DNA of 50,227 nt, taken from CAYRTV01 sp046483285. Lineage in GTDB: Bacteria; Acidobacteriota; Aminicenantia; Aminicenantales; Aminicenantaceae. Every line of letters starts with the position of its first letter. Position 1 is the stretch's first letter. Position numbers and translations under genes: made by a program. Location: assembly GCA_046483285.1 (NCBI GenBank), contig JAWODN010000131.1, positions 1-50,227 of the forward strand. Direction: 5' to 3'. Of the stretch, positions 7,127-15,597 are shown piece after piece. The notes beneath the pieces are model-generated. The model had not been told where the DNA came from, did not search any database, and was given only the letters and a program-made list of their open reading frames with translations.

Positions 7127-8332
7127 TCAGGAAACGACATCCAAGGTTTCTAATGCGATTCTTTTTTCCTCATTGGTGGGAATCACCAGGATTTTGACCG
7201 GCAGCCGGCCGGTGCTGATATCCCGGTTCTGTTTGGATTTTTGCCGGTTCTTTTCTTCATCGATTTCAATCCCCAGCATCTCCAGATTTTCACAACTGCG
7301 CTCGCGGATCAGCGGTGAATTTTCCCCGATCCCGGCGGTGAAAACAACGGCGTCCAGCTTCCCCATGGCGGCGAAATAACTCCCCATATATTTCTTTATC
7401 CGGTAGGTATACACATCGATGGCGGTTTGGGCTTTTTTATCGCTGGCCGCGGCACGGTCCTCCACCTCACGCATATCATTGGTACCGCACAGTCCTTTCA
7501 ACCCGCTCTCTTTATTCAGAAGATGGTCGATTTCATCAAAAGGCAGCTTAAGATTCTTCGCCAGGAAAAAAGGAATGGCGGGATCAACGTCACCGGACCG
7601 GGTACCCATCACCAAACCTTCCAAAGGAGTCAATCCCATACTGGTATCCATGCAGCGGCCGTTTTGCACCGCTGATATACTGGCGCCGTTTCCCAAATGA
7701 ACCGTGATGAGATTCAGTTCCGAAAGCGGATTTTTGAGATAATTCGCCGCTTCTTCGGCCACATAGGCGTGAGATGTCCCATGGAAACCATACCGGCGGA
7801 CTTTATGCCCGGTGTAAAGGTGATAAGGAACGGCATAGAGATACGATTTCTCCGGGATGGTTTGGTGAAAAGCCGTGTCAAAGACGGCGACTTGGGGAGC
7901 ATCCGGAAAAAGACTCTGCGATACCTCTATCCCTTCAAGATTTGGAGGATTGTGCAGAGGCGCCAGGGAAATATTTTCCCGGATGGCATCTATGACCTTG
8001 TCATCAATAACCGTTGAGGATTGAAAAGCTTCGCCTCCATGAACAACCCGGTGCCCCACAGCGGCGATCTCCGATTTGTCGCTGATAACACCGCATTCAG
8101 GGTCGACCAGCAGTTCCACAATCCGGTTCAATCCCTGGCGGTGATCGGCGATCGGCTCGTTTTCTTCTTTCTTGCGGCTTTCACCGTTATCATCCATGAT
8201 TTCATGCTCCAGGAAGCTGGTCTCTTCTCCGATTTTTTCCGCCAATCCTGAAACCATAACCTTTTGTTTTTTCATATCAAACAATTGATATTTGATAGAA
8301 GAACTTCCCGTGTTGATGACAAGAATTTTCAT
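7127..8332 (-). CDS. ackA: Acetate kinase
   Basis: A 401-residue protein of standard length. Visible motifs are ILVINTGSSSIKYQLF at the start, HRVVHGGEAF, VAVFDTAFHQTIP, the HGTSHAYVA loop, VHLGNGASISAV, and FTAGIGENSPLIRERS near the C-terminus, all hallmarks of the ASKHA-fold acetate kinases. It interconverts acetyl phosphate plus ADP with acetate plus ATP, the substrate-level phosphorylation step of acetate fermentation. Purine-rich GGAAGGAA precedes the ATG. The partner pta lies just upstream on the same strand, separated by a 119-bp repeat element, so they may or may not be co-transcribed. Confidence 0.97.
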   Translation of the reverse strand: MKILVINTGSSSIKYQLFDMKKQKVMVSGLAEKIGEETSFLEHEIMDDNGESRKKEENEPIADHRQGLNRIVELLVDPECGVISDKSEIAAVGHRVVHGGEAFQSSTVIDDKVIDAIRENISLAPLHNPPNLEGIEVSQSLFPDAPQVAVFDTAFHQTIPEKSYLYAVPYHLYTGHKVRRYGFHGTSHAYVAEEAANYLKNPLSELNLITVHLGNGASISAVQNGRCMDTSMGLTPLEGLVMGTRSGDVDPAIPFFLAKNLKLPFDEIDHLLNKESGLKGLCGTNDMREVEDRAAASDKKAQTAIDVYTYRIKKYMGSYFAAMGKLDAVVFTAGIGENSPLIRERSCENLEMLGIEIDEEKNRQKSKQNRDISTGRLPVKILVIPTNEEKRIALETLDVVS

Positions 8333-8373
8333 ATTCCTTCCTTCGCTGTGTTTAAGCTTGACCTATACCTTAG

Positions 8374-8492
8374 CCTGTATTATTCATAAAAAAATGGCGA
8401 TGTTTTTGCAATCTCTTTTTTATCAGCGATAAGCATGGTTTTTAATGATGCGCCTCGCATCTGCGGCAATCCCGGCCCGTTCATCATTCAGG
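8374..8492 (-). repeat. 119-bp dispersed MITE-like element, copy 1 (between pta and ackA)
   Basis: On the minus strand it starts CCTGAATGATGAACGGGCC (8492 down) and ends ATCGCCATTTTTTTATGAAT then AATACAGG (8374). Inside is a perfect GATGCG-AGG-CGCATC hairpin. It aligns over its whole 119 bp, without gaps and with about 16 differences by eye, to the plus-strand copy at 10688-10806. The flank 8354-8373 carries the tail ACCTATACCTTAG. It fills most of the pta-ackA gap. Confidence 0.85.
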
Positions 8493-8506
8493 TTCGTAAC
8501 TTTGAA

Positions 8507-10600
8507 TTATTTTTCTTGAGCTTGAATGGCCGTAATGGCAACGGTGTTGACGATATCCGCGACAGTGCATCCGCGGCTGAGGTCATTGACCGGTTTATTC
8601 AAGCCCTGAATGACAGGCCCTATGGCCACCGCATTGGCCGACCGCTGGACGGCTTTATACGTGTTGTTCCCGGTGTTTAAATCCGGGAAAATATACACCG
8701 TCGCCCGCCCGGCGACTTCGCTGTCCGGGAGCTTGGTGCGGGCCACTCCGGGATCGATAGCCGCGTCATACTGAATGGGGCCTTCAATCTTAATATCCAG
8801 CCCTTGCTTTTTTGCCAATTCTCTGGCCAGTTTGGTGGCTTCCCTTACCTTATCCACATCCTCCCCCACTCCGGACTCGCCGGTCGAATAGGAGAGCATC
8901 GCCACCCGCGGTTCAATATCAAATATTTTGGCGGTTTGAGCGGAAGACACCGCAATTTCAGCCAACTGCCGGGGATCCGGTTCCGGATTAACGGCGCAGT
9001 CGCCGTACACCAACACCCGGTCGGCCAGACACATGAAAAACACACTGGAAATAATGGAAAATTCGGATTTGGTTTTAATAACTTCAAAAGAAGGCCGCAA
9101 AGTGCTGCGGGTGGGGTGTATCGCTCCGCTGACCATTCCGTCCGCGTCTCCGGCATAAACCATCATGGTCCCGAAATAATTGGGATCGGTCATATTGTCC
9201 CGGGCATTGACTATTTTGGTGCCTTTATGTTTCCTCTGCTCATAATAAAGCTGGGCGTATTCTTCAAATTTATCGGATTTTTTAATATCAATAACCCGGA
9301 CATTCTTCAATTCCAATTCCAAATCGGAAATTTTGGTGTGGATTTCCTCTTCATCCCCGAGTAAAGTCAATACGGCGACGTCCCGGCGGGACAGAATTTC
9401 CGCCGCCCTTAAAATACGGTCTTCTTCCCCCTCCGGAAGAACGATCCGCTTTTTGTCCGAGCGGGCCCTGTGGATCAGCCTGTATTCAAACATCTTGGGC
9501 GTGGTGATGGAAACTTTGGTTTGGACAATCCGCTCCCGAAGCTTGGATGTGTCCGTATTTTTTTCAAAAGCTTCCAGCGCCAGAGTGACCTTACGGGTGT
9601 CATTCGGGGAAATAATACTGGGAACATTATCCGCGTTCCGGGCGGCTTCAAAGGTGTTTTCCGGAACACTCAAAATAGGAAGGGCGTTATGATATCCTTC
9701 GATCAGTTTCAGAATCGATGCTTCCGGCACCAACCCGCCGGTTAGAATCATTCCCGCGATCCGCGGCATCGAGCTTGAAGACAACGCGGAAAGACAGGCC
9801 ACAATCACATCCGCCCGGTCTCCAGGAGTGATCACCATTTCCCCGTCGGCGATCCTGGAGAGCACATTGGGAATCTGCATGGCCGCGACTCCAAAGTTTT
9901 CCACATGCCGGTTGAGCTGATTGGTGCCGTATAACACCCGGGCATTCAGCGCTTCCGCCACATCGCCAACCCGTGGACTTGCCAGGGTTTTGATATTGGG
10001 TATGGTGAATATCAAAAAATTTGAAGCGAGAGGATTCTCTTTCAGTTTTTCGATCACGGCATCCTTTTCATCTATCCGGTTGATGAACACAGCCAGGACG
10101 TTGCAGTTTTTATCCGCGAGAGAATCCAGAGAAATCTCAATGGATTGGATAACTTTTTCCCGGGTTTTTTGATGCGCCTTGGCCACTAAAATAACGGGAC
10201 AACCCAAATTATTGGCGACATCGGCATTGATATCAAACTCAAACGCCGATGAGGACCCCTGAAAATCCGTCCCCTCCACCAGGACAAAATCACTTTTTTG
10301 CTCCAAGGCTTTATATCTGTCCACAATTCCTTCAAGCAGCTCCTCGTACCGCCCAATGGAGATGAGCCGGTTGGCTTCATCTGAGGTGTACCCGTACATT
10401 TCCCGGTAAGGAATATCTATCTTAAAATAATTTGAAATTAAATTGATATCATTATCTTTGCGGTTATGATTGGTATGAATGAAGGGCCGGAAAAAAGACA
10501 CCCGGTCGACATTACGGAAAAGCATTTCCATCAGCCCCAGGGAAATGGCTGATTTTCCGCTTCTGGGTTCGGTGGATGTGACATAGAGATTATCCGCCAT
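8507..10600 (-). CDS. pta: Phosphate acetyltransferase, long form with N-terminal BioD-like and DRTGG domains
   Basis: A 697-residue protein. N-terminal residues have a P-loop-like VTSTEPRSGKSAISLGL as in BioD-type domains; the middle (about 210-330) is the DRTGG domain; the C-terminal third is the catalytic PTA_PTB fold with LPEGEEDRILRAAEIL, DADGMVSGAIHPTRST, VAMLSYSTGESG and IDPGVARTKLPDSEVAGRA. It transfers acetyl from CoA to phosphate, feeding AckA. The ATG at 10600 is chosen because AAGGAG lies six bases upstream; the TTG two codons earlier has no such spacing. Flanked on both sides by inverted copies of a 119-bp repeat. Confidence 0.95.
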   Translation of the reverse strand: MADNLYVTSTEPRSGKSAISLGLMEMLFRNVDRVSFFRPFIHTNHNRKDNDINLISNYFKIDIPYREMYGYTSDEANRLISIGRYEELLEGIVDRYKALEQKSDFVLVEGTDFQGSSSAFEFDINADVANNLGCPVILVAKAHQKTREKVIQSIEISLDSLADKNCNVLAVFINRIDEKDAVIEKLKENPLASNFLIFTIPNIKTLASPRVGDVAEALNARVLYGTNQLNRHVENFGVAAMQIPNVLSRIADGEMVITPGDRADVIVACLSALSSSSMPRIAGMILTGGLVPEASILKLIEGYHNALPILSVPENTFEAARNADNVPSIISPNDTRKVTLALEAFEKNTDTSKLRERIVQTKVSITTPKMFEYRLIHRARSDKKRIVLPEGEEDRILRAAEILSRRDVAVLTLLGDEEEIHTKISDLELELKNVRVIDIKKSDKFEEYAQLYYEQRKHKGTKIVNARDNMTDPNYFGTMMVYAGDADGMVSGAIHPTRSTLRPSFEVIKTKSEFSIISSVFFMCLADRVLVYGDCAVNPEPDPRQLAEIAVSSAQTAKIFDIEPRVAMLSYSTGESGVGEDVDKVREATKLARELAKKQGLDIKIEGPIQYDAAIDPGVARTKLPDSEVAGRATVYIFPDLNTGNNTYKAVQRSANAVAIGPVIQGLNKPVNDLSRGCTVADIVNTVAITAIQAQEK

Positions 10601-10838
10601 AATCAACTCCTTTTATGAAAAAATGGTGACGATGATCCATCTGCCCGGCGCCTGCGGTGAGACCGAGCCAAGAACATTTCAGACTAGCCTGAATTATTCA
10701 CGGGCCGAGATTGCCGCAGATGCGAAGCGCATCGCTAAAAGCCATGCTTATCGCTGTTAAGAAAGAGATGGCAAAAACATCGCAATTTTTTTATGAATAT
10801 ATCAGATTAGCATATTTCCTGGGGCAATTCAATGAAAA
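10601..10838. other. Gap between pta and the symporter gene: diverged end-module relic
   Basis: Apart from the 119-bp element at 10688-10806 listed separately, this gap contains TATGAAAAAATGGTGACGAT near 10613-10634, a diverged inverted end module. No gene is supported; the open frames here are repeat sequence. Confidence 0.5.
10688..10806 (+). repeat. 119-bp dispersed MITE-like element, copy 2 (upstream of pta)
   Basis: Starts CCTGAATTATTCACGGGCC and ends ATCGCAATTTTTTTATGAAT then ATATCAGA. The first 13 bases are close to the reverse complement of the last 13, so the element has terminal inverted repeats. The inner hairpin is GATGCG-AAG-CGCATC. Same length as the copy at 8374-8492, in opposite orientation, on the other side of pta. 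Confidence 0.85.
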
Positions 10839-12353
10839 TCACTTGATTATAAAGCGCAGCCAGCCGGCGGCGATCACCGCTCCGGCGCCCACCACTGTAT
10901 ACAGCGGCCAGGCTAGAGTTAACGCATCTCCGAAAAGAAAACTCCGGACCGGGCCGTCAACCAGAAGGAGCAGCACAATCAGCCCGCTAAAAAATCCGAA
11001 CAGGCCGTCCTTTCGGTCCAGCTTCGAAGGCAAAAGCCCTAAAACAAAAATCCCCAGTAAACCGCCATAAGTATAAGATGCGATCCCCAGTCCCAGTTCC
11101 ACCGCCGCCGGTCGGCCGCCGCCGCCTCGGAGCTGCAGCCAAGCGAACATAAAAGCCGATCCGGTGATAACCGCTCCCCAAACCAGGGAGATCATACGGG
11201 AAATCCGCAGGTCCTCCCGGGGGGAACCAACCGCCCTCCGCCGGGGCTTATAAAAGTCCATGGTGGTGGCCGATGCCAATGAATTGATGGATGACGAAAG
11301 CGTGCTCATGGCCGCAGCCAGGATAGCCGCAATGATCAAGCCGGACAGCCCGGCCGGCATATCCTCCATAATGAATTTAACAAAGACCTCATCAGCTGTG
11401 GCCAAACCCAGTTGAGCGTAAGAAAAACCTTTGTAGTATCCAAACAGAAGCAATCCGATAAACAGGAACAAACTGTATTGAAGAACCACGGCGATTCCGC
11501 TTCCGATAAGAGCCCGCCTGCTGAATTTAAGATTCCGTGTGGTGAGCAGGCGCTGGACGATGAGCTGGTCTGTTCCATGGGAAGCGATGGAAAAAAAGGC
11601 GCCCCCGATCAGAGCGGTCAAAAGAGTATAAGGGCGGGAGAAAAATTCAGATAAGCTCAGATCAAAACCCAAGTCGATAAGATTCAATTTCCCGGCATTC
11701 AAGGCGGCGGAAAAAACCTCCCCCCATCCCCCGCCTAGCCGGCTGAAAATCAATACTGCGGCCAAAAACGCCCCGCCGATGTATACCGCTATCTGCAGCA
11801 CATCCATCCACACCACGGCCTTGATTCCGCCGAAAAATGTGTATATCACTGTCACAACAGCGACCACCGTGATGGCTGAGAAATAAACGGATAAATCTGA
11901 AAGTCCGGCGCCGGCCATCCTGAATACCAACACTAAGGGGATGGCTGAGGCGAACAATCTGACTCCGTCAGCCAGCACCCGGGTGATCATAAATGTGGCG
12001 CTTGTGACCCGGCGGGCACCGGAACCGAACCGCTGACCGATAAACTGATAGGCGGTGGATAACCCTCCCTCAAAATACCTGGGAAGAAACCAGGCGGCCA
12101 CAATAATCCGCCCTGCCAGATAACCAAAGGCAATCTGCACAAACGTCAGGTCCCCGGTGTAGGCCACCGCCGGAATGCTGATGAAGGTCAGTGTGCTGGT
12201 TTCGGTGGCGACGACGGAAAACATGACCGCCCACCAGGGAATCCTCCGCCCCCCTAAAAAATAATCTTCCGGGCTCCGCTGACGTCCGGAAGCCAGAAGG
12301 CCGAAAACAAGAACCCCCGCGAAATAAATCCCTACGACTATAAAATCACACAT
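10839..12353 (-). CDS. Sodium:solute symporter (SSS family)
   Basis: A 504-residue membrane protein with about 13 transmembrane helices. Typical SSS signs are the N-terminal SPEDYFLGGRRIPWWAVMFS, the following VATETSTLTFISIPAVAYTGD, YTFFGGIKAVVWMDVLQ and DQLIVQRLLTTRN in the core, and MSTLSSSINSLASATTMDFY, which covers the Na2-site serines. It imports an unidentified solute with Na+ in the cytoplasmic membrane. Its ATG lies inside the end of addA (eight-base overlap), so it appears to be translated from the addBA transcript; functional link to recombination is not obvious. Confidence 0.9.
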   Translation of the reverse strand: MCDFIVVGIYFAGVLVFGLLASGRQRSPEDYFLGGRRIPWWAVMFSVVATETSTLTFISIPAVAYTGDLTFVQIAFGYLAGRIIVAAWFLPRYFEGGLSTAYQFIGQRFGSGARRVTSATFMITRVLADGVRLFASAIPLVLVFRMAGAGLSDLSVYFSAITVVAVVTVIYTFFGGIKAVVWMDVLQIAVYIGGAFLAAVLIFSRLGGGWGEVFSAALNAGKLNLIDLGFDLSLSEFFSRPYTLLTALIGGAFFSIASHGTDQLIVQRLLTTRNLKFSRRALIGSGIAVVLQYSLFLFIGLLLFGYYKGFSYAQLGLATADEVFVKFIMEDMPAGLSGLIIAAILAAAMSTLSSSINSLASATTMDFYKPRRRAVGSPREDLRISRMISLVWGAVITGSAFMFAWLQLRGGGGRPAAVELGLGIASYTYGGLLGIFVLGLLPSKLDRKDGLFGFFSGLIVLLLLVDGPVRSFLFGDALTLAWPLYTVVGAGAVIAAGWLRFIIK

Positions 12354-15300
12354 CGAGGATCACCCAGCGGTGTATGCTGGTGAAATACAGTCCGCACTCT
12401 TTGACTTTTCCCCCCGTGACTTTTTCCCAGAACCGCCGGTAGAGCTGGATTTGGGGGGCATAGTAATCAAGGTATCTTTTTATTGATCCGAAAATTTCAT
12501 CCGTTTTATAGTCCGCTATAACCCAGCCCCCGGCTTCCTTGAACACCAGATCGATGGTTCCGGTGAGAATAACCGGAGCGCTTTCATCCCGTTCCAGCTC
12601 TTCTCCAGTGGCGGACACGGAGAAAGGAATTTCAAAATACTTTTGTTCCGCCCGCAGGGCCCTTTTCCATAAGCCGGACCGCTCAATATCTTCAATCAAC
12701 CGGCGGAGGAATGGGATTTCTTCCGGATCCCGCTCTTCCATATCCAAAGCGCTTCGGTACAGGATTTCCCGGCCGGGAACGTCCATCCGCCCTAAAACCT
12801 CCAGAACATAATGGACCACACGGCCCCAACTCATACCCCCGTCCCCCGGTTCGCGTGGAGGAGCTTCTTCTTCCGTTTCAGCCAAGGATGTGACCGTTTC
12901 CAATTGATAGCGGGGGGAGATAAGCCTGTTTTTTTCATACTCCTTTTTTTCCTGCCACTCCCGTAGTTCTTTTCCGGAAATCTTCAGTTTCGCCTTTTCC
13001 CGCCTCCCCCCCGGCTCCGGAACCGGCAATTCCGAAAGCTCGTTCACATGTTTATTCAATTCGGTCCAGGACATCCTCTCTTTTTTGTCCTCCTCATATG
13101 TGCTGATGATCAATGCGATTTTGGCACGAGTGGAGGCCACATACATCAGCCGTTCTTCTTCCGCCTGCTGATATCTTTTCTCATCCTCTTCTTTCTCTTC
13201 CCATCCCGCCGGCTGCGATAAAATCCGGGAATGATAATTTCCCTTTCTGCTGACAACAAAATACCCCTGAGGTTTTTGCAGGCCCCTCCGGACAATGTGC
13301 CTGCCTGGAGAAAACGGCTTCACACCCAGGGGATTCGCCAGGAAAACAACCGGAGCCTCCAGACCTTTGGCCTTATGCAGGTTCATGATCCGGACCACGC
13401 CGGAACGCCCGGGCGTCAAGCTCATTTCTTCTATATCGCGAAGAGTGAATAATTCCTCCAGAAATTCCGCCGTGTCTCCAAAAGTCATCATTTCTTTATT
13501 CTCCCGGTGGCGGAGAATATCTAAAAGTTTATACACGTTTCCGGCCCGACTGCTCCCCATGGGGGAGGAAGCCAAATAAGCGGCAAAACCCGACTCCTCG
13601 CATATTCTTTCCAATGCGGTGGAAGGGTTATCCTCAAAAAACCACTCCCTCCACCGGCCCATGGTGAAAAGGGCCTGCTCCACCGGACCGGAGCTTTCCG
13701 AAGCCGGCTTCCACTCGCAAAAATCTCCGCCGGCCTTCTTGAAATCCAACAACTCCCGGTCGCTGCATCCGAAGAACAATCCCCTCAAAGCCGCAACAGT
13801 GGATACGGCTTCATTGGGGTCCATCAACGCTCTCACTAAAACCAGCAGTTCATTCAACTCCGGAGCTTCCTGAAAAGCGCCTCCGCCGTTTATTTCGAAA
13901 AGCAAACCTCTTTCTTCCAGTGCCCGGGCATACAAAGACATGTTTTCCTTGTAACGCACCAGGATCATAAAATCTTCAGGCTGCGCCGCCGGTTCCGCGC
14001 CACGCATGATTTCCTCCTGAGTCCGGCTCAATTCCGCATTTCCCCGGCACGCCCATTGAATCCAGCTGGCGATTCGGGAAGCATCCTGCTCCGCGATTTT
14101 TTCCTTTTTATCCCGTTTGACCTTGGGGATGGTCATCTTATAAATACCGGAAAACGTTTTTCCGCTGCGGTCCCTCCGGGTGATCATGGGTGCAAAAGCC
14201 GCCTGATAATCATTTGAACGGACGGGGAAAATGTCATGAAAAACACGGTTGTTCCAGTCCCCCAGTTCACTCACCGACCGGAAATTGGAGGTCAAATACA
14301 AAATGTCCCCGCCTCCGTCCCGGATGCGTTTTTTAACTGTATTGTAGACAGCCATGTCCGCCCGCCGGAACCGGTAGATGGACTGCTTGGGATCCCCCAC
14401 CAAAAAAAGTGAACCCGGCCGCAGCGTCATTCTCCACCAATCGGCTTGAATTTCCCCCTCCCCGGCAAGATAAAACAGCATTTCCGCCTGGATTGGATCT
14501 GTATCCTGAAATTCGTCCACCAAAATATGAGTGTATTTTTGCTGAAAAAATTGCCTGGCCCGGGGATATTCTTTGAGTAGGCGAGCGGTCATAAGCAAGG
14601 AACCGTGGTAATTGACCTTTGATGCCTGCCGCAGGCGGGAATGAAAATAATCCAGCGCCGGCTGCAAAAAATCAAGCACGAAGGTGTGCCGGAACTCCCT
14701 CCACTTCTGAAGAGCCGGTTTCACGATTTTTGTGTTAAACCGTTTCCATTCCAACTGCACGGATTCGGCTTCTTTTTTGTCAGGCCAGCGGTTATACGTG
14801 ACCCTTAAATTTCCATCCAGCAATTCGACAGTATCCATCAGGACCACGGAATCCTGATGACCGAAAGTCCGGCGCCTTATAAGGCAGCGGATCAAATTTT
14901 TCTGCAAGCTGTCATAGCCTTTTTCCGGGGGGCCCGAAGGAAGCCGTTTCGCTGCGCTGTCCAGGAAAACATTCAGTTCCTTTTTTATTTGAGAAAAATC
15001 CGGGAGCGCCGCGGACCCTCTCACGGGATGAACTTCCGGAAAATTCGCCAAGTCAAAAAATGCGGATTTCAGATCCTCCGGTGCCAGCCCCAAATCACTC
15101 AATTTATACAACAGCGGATCATCTTTCATCCTTACCTTGAACAAGTACTCATGCCAGCAGGCATCCAGAAAGACTTCGTTTTCAATTTCATCCAGTTCAG
15201 CAAATTCCGGGTCCAAGTCCGCCTCCACCGGCCTTTCCCGGAGTATTTTCGCGCAGAACGAATGAATGGTCCCGATATAGCCTTGTTCCAGATTGGACAA

Positions 15301-15597
15301 AGCTTTCTGAAGCCGGCAAAGAACATCTCTGTCGGTCTCTTTTCTGACGCTTCGCTCGAGAGATGTCTGGAAACGGCCCCGCAGCTCGGCAGCGGCTTTC
15401 CGGGTGAATGTGACCGCCGCCATCTTATCGACACTGGAGACACCGGAACGAAGCAGGGACAGCATTCTGTCCACCAGGCTTCGGGTCTTTCCGGAACCGG
15501 CTCCGGCCTCGACCAGAATGGTGCGGTCCAGAGCCTCAACTATTTTCCGGCGTGCCTCTTCATCCGCAATCTGTGTTTTGAAAACAGAATTCTTCAT
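12346..15597 (-). CDS. addA: ATP-dependent helicase/nuclease subunit A (AddA-like, UvrD family with C-terminal nuclease)
   Basis: A 1083-residue protein. Walker A is at residues 31-38 (AGAGSGKT), with VTFTRKAAAELRGRF (motif Ia), FQDTDPIQAEMLFYL (Walker B, DEFQDTD), VGDPKQSIYRFRRADM (motif III) and GVVRIMNLHKAKGLEAPVVF (motif V) following in UvrD order. The C-terminal part contains TGTIDLVFKEAGGWVIADYKTDE, the PD-(D/E)XK nuclease core. It forms the motor and nuclease subunit of the AddAB double-strand-break resection complex (RecBCD equivalent). ATGA overlap with addB indicates translational coupling; no clear Shine-Dalgarno sequence. Confidence 0.92.
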   Translation of the reverse strand: MKNSVFKTQIADEEARRKIVEALDRTILVEAGAGSGKTRSLVDRMLSLLRSGVSSVDKMAAVTFTRKAAAELRGRFQTSLERSVRKETDRDVLCRLQKALSNLEQGYIGTIHSFCAKILRERPVEADLDPEFAELDEIENEVFLDACWHEYLFKVRMKDDPLLYKLSDLGLAPEDLKSAFFDLANFPEVHPVRGSAALPDFSQIKKELNVFLDSAAKRLPSGPPEKGYDSLQKNLIRCLIRRRTFGHQDSVVLMDTVELLDGNLRVTYNRWPDKKEAESVQLEWKRFNTKIVKPALQKWREFRHTFVLDFLQPALDYFHSRLRQASKVNYHGSLLMTARLLKEYPRARQFFQQKYTHILVDEFQDTDPIQAEMLFYLAGEGEIQADWWRMTLRPGSLFLVGDPKQSIYRFRRADMAVYNTVKKRIRDGGGDILYLTSNFRSVSELGDWNNRVFHDIFPVRSNDYQAAFAPMITRRDRSGKTFSGIYKMTIPKVKRDKKEKIAEQDASRIASWIQWACRGNAELSRTQEEIMRGAEPAAQPEDFMILVRYKENMSLYARALEERGLLFEINGGGAFQEAPELNELLVLVRALMDPNEAVSTVAALRGLFFGCSDRELLDFKKAGGDFCEWKPASESSGPVEQALFTMGRWREWFFEDNPSTALERICEESGFAAYLASSPMGSSRAGNVYKLLDILRHRENKEMMTFGDTAEFLEELFTLRDIEEMSLTPGRSGVVRIMNLHKAKGLEAPVVFLANPLGVKPFSPGRHIVRRGLQKPQGYFVVSRKGNYHSRILSQPAGWEEKEEDEKRYQQAEEERLMYVASTRAKIALIISTYEEDKKERMSWTELNKHVNELSELPVPEPGGRREKAKLKISGKELREWQEKKEYEKNRLISPRYQLETVTSLAETEEEAPPREPGDGGMSWGRVVHYVLEVLGRMDVPGREILYRSALDMEERDPEEIPFLRRLIEDIERSGLWKRALRAEQKYFEIPFSVSATGEELERDESAPVILTGTIDLVFKEAGGWVIADYKTDEIFGSIKRYLDYYAPQIQLYRRFWEKVTGGKVKECGLYFTSIHRWVILDV

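Noticed and set aside
10711..11070. Open frame starting in the 119-bp element and running opposite the symporter gene
   Set aside because: Its start is repeat sequence and its remainder is antisense to the symporter; the matching copy at 8374-8492 stops after FFYE.
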